Assembly: GCA_900770725.1 (NCBI GenBank)
Contig: CAAGLL010000002.1
Span: 1-30,450 of the forward strand
Length of the DNA: 30,450 bases
Reading direction: 5' to 3'
Source of the DNA: an uncultured Succinivibrio sp.
Lineage (GTDB): Bacteria > Pseudomonadota > Gammaproteobacteria > Enterobacterales > Succinivibrionaceae
The notes below the pieces were generated by a model. The model ran no database searches. It worked only from the letters and a program-made list of their open reading frames with translations, and had not been told where the DNA came from. Both the position numbers and the translations under genes were made by a program. Shown here piece after piece: positions 30,067 through 30,450 of this stretch; position 1 is the stretch's first letter; every line of letters begins with the position of its first letter.

Positions 30067-30450
30067 GGCGCTCAAGGCCCCTTGTTCTTTTATACGCTAT
30101 GCCCATATTTTCCAACCGCAGCGTGGCCCCGTGCAAGGAAAAAAGTTAGTCGCCATAGTGCAAGCGCGTCCCAGAAGCGGGCATTTGGCAAGGGGCATCT
30201 AATTGGAAGGACAGCCTTTTATCAGGTCTTGCGCGCGCGGCTGCCTGGCCTTAGGAAGGCTCTTGAAAGATTTTGGTTCTTGATAGATTTAGGTTGATCT
30301 TCGATCAGTCTATTTATTAACAGTAGCATTTCATACCCAATAAATTAAGCCTTTTCCGTTGCGATCAGGCCGTTCTTTGAGTGACAAATGAAAATTTTTG
30401 CTGGGATCCCGCCCGTTTTTCCACAAAACTGACAGCCGTGTTTCTAGCTG
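30067..30450. other. Upstream region of the exporter operon, no gene seen
   Basis: The stretch holds no frame with the local codon bias. A TGATC-TTC-GATCA inverted repeat lies at 30295-30307 and could be an operator, but it is 230 bp upstream of the start. The right end of the window is AT-rich. Confidence 0.45.

Noticed and set aside
30082..30297. Plus-strand frame upstream of the exporter operon
   Set aside because: There is no ribosome binding site and no recognisable sequence, and it lies in the likely control region.
1..30450. CRISPR arrays and tRNA/rRNA genes
   Set aside because: No regularly spaced direct repeats were seen, and no cloverleaf with a TTC-A-containing arm or rRNA-like stretch was recognised while reading. 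A tRNAscan or CRISPR finder run would settle this.

Overview
The window looks like chromosomal DNA of an anaerobic or facultative, motile gammaproteobacterium. A 6S RNA at 18302-18494 shares several sequence blocks with the enterobacterial molecule. The E. coli ybhGFSR gene order is conserved, and there are two chemoreceptors and a ferredoxin-type 2-oxoacid oxidoreductase. Genes are GC-rich with G/C-ending codons, while many intergenic stretches are AT-rich. A member of the Aeromonadales/Succinivibrionaceae type would fit, but this placement is inference.

Layout. Positions 1-1621 hold a nearly whole IS1111-type (IS110 family) element. It has 15-bp subterminal inverted repeats and a long, structured, non-coding right end that is a candidate bridge/seek RNA. 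Next, on the minus strand, come an orphan ChvE-like sugar-binding protein with several palindromic operators upstream, a small membrane protein and a ScsC/DsbA-like thiol oxidoreductase, and a BrxR/CapW-like WYL regulator. A ROK-type regulator (5627-6649) stands divergent to a four-gene plus-strand operon (7076-11635). That operon encodes a gamma-alpha-beta 2-oxoacid oxidoreductase plus a GltD-like FAD/NAD(P)H subunit fused to a two-cluster ferredoxin domain, and it ends in a strong terminator.

Positions 12000-16800 carry two methyl-accepting chemotaxis proteins flanking kduI, the ketol-isomerase for unsaturated uronates. Then come a MutT-like Nudix hydrolase, an unknown membrane protein, 6S RNA, a DUF2335-like membrane protein with a small charged protein, and about 0.85 kb of AT-rich, apparently decayed DNA.

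The plus-strand operon at 20306-25023 encodes a TAXI-type TRAP binding protein, a fused TRAP permease, a YhcH/NanQ-like sugar anomerase and a cytoplasmic BNR (sialidase-like) protein. A good CRP-like site and a 14-bp palindrome precede it. The last block (30066 down to 25091) is a YbhGFSR-type exporter: HlyD-like adaptor, dual ATPase and two permeases.

The regulatory layer is notable. Palindromes with an AACGTT or GCAAAC(G/A)TTT core recur before the sugar-binding protein, the WYL regulator, kduI and one chemoreceptor, which suggests a shared LacI/GalR-type regulon. The most novel candidates are the TAXI-TRAP/anomerase/sialidase cassette, the IS1111 RNA with its self-sequestering left end, and the oxidoreductase with its own NAD(P)H module.
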